DNA from: Rhizophagus irregularis
Lineage: Eukaryota > Glomeromycota > Glomeromycetes > Glomerales > Glomeraceae
Direction of reading: 5' to 3'
DNA length: 64,000 nucleotides
Assembly: GCF_026210795.1 (NCBI RefSeq)
Contig: NC_089430.1
Location: 5,084,001 to 5,148,000, forward strand
The position numbers and the translations under genes are program-made. Under the pieces are notes generated by a model. The model had not been told where the DNA came from and ran no database searches. It saw only the letters and a list, made by a program, of their open reading frames with translations. Each line of letters opens with the position of its first letter. Position 1 is the stretch's first letter. Positions 59,585 to 64,000 of the stretch are shown here, one piece after another.

Positions 59585-59794
59585 CAACTGATTTCATAAT
59601 GTGCGAGACACTTAGCAAATTTTAAAGAACTCGGAAGTATTCGGTAAAGCTTGATATAAAATAAAAATTATACGCTAATTTTGGAGTACTATTCCGAGAA
59701 TGGTGGTATAATTTTATCTTATTTTGAACTTTTACCGAATATTTCCGAGTTCTTTAAATTTTGCCAAGTGTCCCGTACATTATGAAATCAGCTG
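59585..59794. mobile_element. 210-bp foldback MITE with TA duplication
   Basis: The arms of about 65 bp are inverted copies (CAACTGATTTCATAATGTGC left, CAGCTGATTTCATAATGTAC as right reverse complement) and continue through 'aagaactcggaa.tattcggtaa'. TA flanks both sides (59583-59584, 59795-59796), as for Tc1/mariner-type MITEs. Confidence 0.75.
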
Positions 59795-59799
59795 TAAAC

Positions 59800-61432
59800 A
59801 AACCATAGTTCACTAATATTATATCACGTTAAAATTTATAATTATAGAATATCTGAATATTTGTCAAATTTTAATAATAATAAATTTAGAAAATAAAATA
59901 AAATAAAATAGGTCAATTAAAAAAGATCAATTAAATAATTAAAATTAATTGTTACCTAAATTTTTTGCAAAATTTTCTTTTTTAAATAGTCGGTCAGAAT
60001 TGACGGCAAAGGTGCTTTAGGTAGGTTATTTTGGTATAGGTAGAACAAATTTGCCGATTAATCGTTGATTAAAATAAACCTTCTGCGTATTTGTAATTTG
60101 TTTCGCAAAAAAAATAACAAAAAATTAAATTTGATTTCATCATAAAATCATAAAGAACGTAATTACAAAAATACCTGCTGAGATTAATTATATAAATTCT
60201 TCTCTTTCAGCATTATCCTAAAAAAAAAGAATCATTGATTTTTACATTGCAAAAAAATTCATTGGTTTTCCATCACATTATTTGATATAGATTTAGGATC
60301 GGAGACGGATTCGGAAAATCAAGTTAAAACGGGGTTTTCATACAAACAATGTAGGAATTATTTATTTTAATTTTGGGTTAATTCCTATAAAGGAAACCAT
60401 TTCCCATAATGAGATTTGTAGACTGCCTTATTGTCAAAATGATATTATCGGTAATCCCCGTGATTTGATAAAAAATAAACAGCACCAACAAATCCAAATA
60501 ATCTAGTTTAACGATATTCAACATCAAATTTTGCGAAAATTACGAAAAATCGGATTATCGGAGTAATTTTTATCATACAAAAATTATAACATTTCCGAAT
60601 TTCTAAACACGGTTATAACAATTCCGAATCTCCGAAATCTGAATGATACTTTTGGTATAATTTTAATCGAATTAAATAAATTAAATATGTACGAAATTTT
60701 TTTTTTTAATTTTTAAAAAGTAATTAATACAAAACATAAACCTAAATTCAGCAATCCACATAATGAACGGATAAAATTACACTTGAATGACAAAAATATC
60801 ATTTATTTCGGCCGAAACAAAGTTTTTTTTTTTTATAATATTTACGACATATAAGGATCATCTTTTGTTTCCCAATTTGTTGAATCATTACCTAATATGG
60901 TATAGTAAATTATTTTTCAAACCGAATCCTGTTTCACAAGTCAGGGGTTTTTTAAATGGATATCAATTTAAGGTAACCAGACTAACTAAATAATGGGAAA
61001 CAGGAAAATGATTTTATTTGATTGCAGATTACATAAGGGATACAAGGGGGTAAAATAAAGAACAATATTTAAAAATGAAATTTTTAATTAATTTTTTTTT
61101 TTTTTTTAACCTTTTTAATCGACACGAAACAAAAATTTTATTTGCTGATTTATAAGATTACAAAGATTATAATAAAATCTTATCAAATATCTCAGTTCTT
61201 TGTATAATAAAATTTTAATTGGAGGATGAATGAGATCCATTATCAATAATTCTTTCCTTTTTTAAAAAACAATAAAGTACCTTAAAGATAATTTTGATTC
61301 GTTGCGAGTAACCATTATTATTATTTTTTTTTTAAAAATATATATATATATATATATATTCCTTTTTTTACGTTCCCTTTTTTTTTTGAACGAATTCTTC
61401 AAAAAAAAACCTAAAACCCAAGAAAAAAAAAC
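59800..61432. other. AT-rich intergenic region upstream of the pseudokinase
   Basis: No supported gene. The last 100 bp before the ATG at 61433 contain A/T tracts and a (TA)n run at 61341-61360, possibly promoter and leader sequence. Confidence 0.5.
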
Positions 61433-62869
61433 ATGGCCAATATTCGTAGAGAAGCTGTTAATGCTGCATATGATAAAGCATACGCATTAATAAATAATGA
61501 TGATATGCATAAAAGATTTAAAGAAATAAAAGAATTTGTTAATAATGATGAAACACTTAGTAAAGAAGAAAAATTAGAAGTGATAAAAAGGTTTGATGGA
61601 GATTATGATTATTTTAAAGTTGTTAAGAATGATGGAATCAAAAGAGATTGTGAGAATTGTAAAGAAAAATGTTTAGCAACATTATATTGTGAAAATTGTG
61701 TTAGAAAATATTTAAAATCCGAATTTTCAAATTGGACATCTGAAAATAAAATTATTGATTCTTTAATACAAAAATGTCAACAAGAATCATTAATTCCATA
61801 TATGATATTTGAATGGATTCCATATGATAGACTTAAAAATATCAAATTTTTGGTTAAAGGTGGTTATTCTGATATTTATACAGCTGATTGGGAAGATGGA
61901 TGTTATAAAGAATGGGATCTTGAAGAAAAAAAATTGAAAAGGTCTGGAACTAGTAAAGTAGCACTTAAAAGATTAGAAACTATTGAAGGTGATAATAAAA
62001 CTTGGCTTGAAGAGGTAATTATAACTTTATGAAAAGTATTTTTTTTTAAATGTAATATTAACTTTAACATATAATATTTTCCATATATGTAGGCTTTGTA
62101 TATTAGTAATAAATGGGGAAGTATTGTCCAATGTTATGGTTTTACAAAAGATCCAACTGATGACAAATTTATGCTCGTCATGAATTATATGGATACGGAT
62201 TTAAGGAGATATTTACAAAAAAATCGTAATCAAATTACATGGAAAACGAAAATTCAAATTATTTTTGAAATTGTTAAAGCACTTTCTAGAGTTCATGAGG
62301 AAAATTCAGTTCATAAAAATTTACACTCAGGAAATGTATTATATTTAAAAAATAAGAATGATTGGTATATTAGTGATGTTGAATTTTATGGACCTGCTAA
62401 TAAACCATTAAATAGTGTATATGGAAATCTTTCTTACATGGCACCTGAAGTTATTTATAAAAGTGAATACAGTTTTAAATCCGATATTTATTCTGTTGCA
62501 ATACTTATGTGGGAAGTTTTATCAGAACAACCACCATTTCTTAATAATAATAATGATCAAGATCTTGCATTAAATATTGTTAATGGGACAAGACCGAAAA
62601 TATTACCAGGAACTCCTGAAATATTTAAAAAATTAATGGAAGAATGTTGGGATGCAAATCCGGAAAAAAGACCTGATATTCAGACACTTTGGAACAAAAT
62701 CGAAGATATTAATAAATCAATTCATGAAAATAACGATAATTGGAAAGATGTAAATATTGATATAAACCCTAATATTACTGAATTAACTTATAATAATAGT
62801 AAGGTTTATACTTTTAAAGATTTACCTAAACCAAAAAATGCCACCAAAGGTGATGTATTATTAAATTAA
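61433..62869 (+). CDS. TKL-type pseudokinase (452 aa, two exons)
   Basis: Exon 1 is 61433-62014, intron 62015-62092 (GTAATT...ATGTAG), exon 2 62093-62869; phase 0. The N-terminus (MANIRREAVNAAYDKAYALI) is a helical region found in full-length members of this fungal kinase family. 'CENCKEKC..CENC' and 'SNWTSENKIIDSLIQ' follow. The kinase fold has KGGYSDIYTADW (glycine loop) and VALKRLE (lysine kept). The catalytic loop is VHKNLHSGN (HRD Asp replaced by Asn) and the DFG is DVE; APE and the C-lobe (RPDIQTL) are kept. The first-exon ATG begins the expected N-terminus. Catalysis is unlikely; a scaffold or regulatory role is inferred. Confidence 0.85.
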
Positions 62870-64000
62870 TCGACTTTTACTGATGATTTTACAGATTATT
62901 AATCAGAAAAAAATATACACATATATTTTTAGATATCTAAATTTAACACTTTCGGAAATTATATACAATATTATAACATTATTTTTATTATATATATATA
63001 TATTATGAATTATTTAAACACTTAGTTCATGATATTTCTAGGTTTGTAATTTAAATAATTCAATTTTTATTATTTTTTATTATATATTATCCATCATATT
63101 GTTAAATAAAGTTTGAATATTTAAATATTTACAATATAAAAAATACTTCTAAAATTTTGAAATTGATTGTTTTGGATTGTCTCGTATTTGGATAAATGTA
63201 AAAATGAGTTGTTTGAACACCTTTTACGACTTTCACGCTCATCGCTCGATCCCAAATGAAATTTTACAAACTTTGGAGTCTAACTTTGTTTTGTAGAGAA
63301 AAAAATAATAAAACGAGTGTATAACTTCCAATAAATAGATATGCATTTTAGATCAAGAGATGATGCTAAAAAAGTATACAACTATACATTATTGCATTAG
63401 TACATGAAATTCTCCCATAAAATCCTCAGAAATTAACAAAGTCTAAAATCTAAATTTTAAGATATTTTATAGAATTTACTTACTAAATATGAACGTTCAA
63501 GGTAGAACATTTATTTAGGGAATTTAAAAATTATAGTTTATTAGAGTGCTATATAAATTTATAAATTTATGTTCATATGTTCATACTCCTTATATTTTAT
63601 ATTTTTCTTTCTCGTATTAAAATACTTCTTTTTTTCAACTGATAAATATAAAAAAAAAAATATTTCATATAAATAAGAATCTACGAAGTTTAGAAAGCGC
63701 TCGAAGAAATACTATTTTTGAAATCTAAAAAATTATATAGGTGTCAAGAAGGAACTGCATTTTAATGAATTTCATGTGCATTCTATTTTATTTTCTTCTT
63801 GTACTGTAATCTGTAGGTCTACTAATTTGACCCTTTCCGTAAAAAGATATAATAATAAAAAAATGATGGAAAAATTCTTTAATAAATATATAATATTAAT
63901 TAGATTTACGATATATTCTGGAGTATTTCAACAAAGTTCAAACTTTATCTAAAAAAATTTTTGTAAATGGGCATAAATTTTCTTAAAGTTTATAAACTTC
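62870..64000. other. AT-rich 3' flank, nothing recognised
   Basis: No open frame, repeat or RNA gene is supported downstream of the pseudokinase to the window end. Confidence 0.5.

Overview
This is a very AT-rich eukaryotic window with short GT-AG introns (about 60-160 nt). It carries tyrosine-kinase-like (TKL) kinases of the type expanded in arbuscular mycorrhizal fungi (Glomeromycotina, Rhizophagus-like). The marker phrases are 'NWTSGNN.IDKFIQ.TQL', 'EWIPYDR.YDIKYI.KGGFGKVY' and 'GITQDP.T..Y.MVL'. The assignment comes from recalled family knowledge, not a search. I saw no rRNA, tRNA or CRISPR.

Layout. 1-4100 is AT-rich with no supported gene. 4140-6334 is a partly inverted, 5'-truncated copy of the 3' half of the kinase locus at 47.5-49.5 kb. 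6.4-24.4 kb is a nest of transposons. A Plavaka/KDZ-type transposase relic (exon 1 at 20515-20708, the rest at 6509-7673) is split by a palindromic CACTG-ended element (7677-20511, TSD CTC). That element is split by a two-gene CACTA/TNP2 transposon (7789-20341, TSD ATC), and that one by a non-autonomous CACTG-ended element (10934-16448, TSD TCA). Next to this lies a hAT-like element (21321-24056) interrupted by a solo LTR (22080-23460). 25.0-27.2 kb holds a third, broken copy of the TNP2 element's accessory gene. 30490-38894 is a second TNP2 element: its transposase frame is intact (about 1058 aa, two exons), with a divergent coiled-coil accessory gene. 39-45 kb is tandem-repeat rich and holds a four-exon gene of unknown function. 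45-47.2 kb has a coiled-coil pseudogene and two paralogous small genes.

48.6-58.3 kb (minus strand) looks like one very large kinase gene. About 14 phase-0 exons of about 430 nt each encode a kinase N-lobe-like module. They are followed by one complete kinase domain and a tail of duplicated small exons. 61.4-62.9 kb carries a related but divergent pseudokinase (HRD changed to HKN, DFG to DVE).

The two most unusual signals are (1) this tandem N-lobe exon gene and (2) several arrays of 'intron-like' units (11.3-11.5, 11.8-12.8, 21.5-23.9 kb, plus a gene-like context at 28.3-28.5 kb). Each unit has a 5' GTAAG, a perfect hairpin whose loop and 3' arm carry a branch-point-like (T)ACTAAC or ATTAAC, a T-tract and a TTTTAG end. 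In each TNP2 element the transposase and the coiled-coil protein are transcribed divergently from a repeat-rich spacer. The arrangement resembles the TNPD/TNPA pair of plant CACTA transposons (inference).
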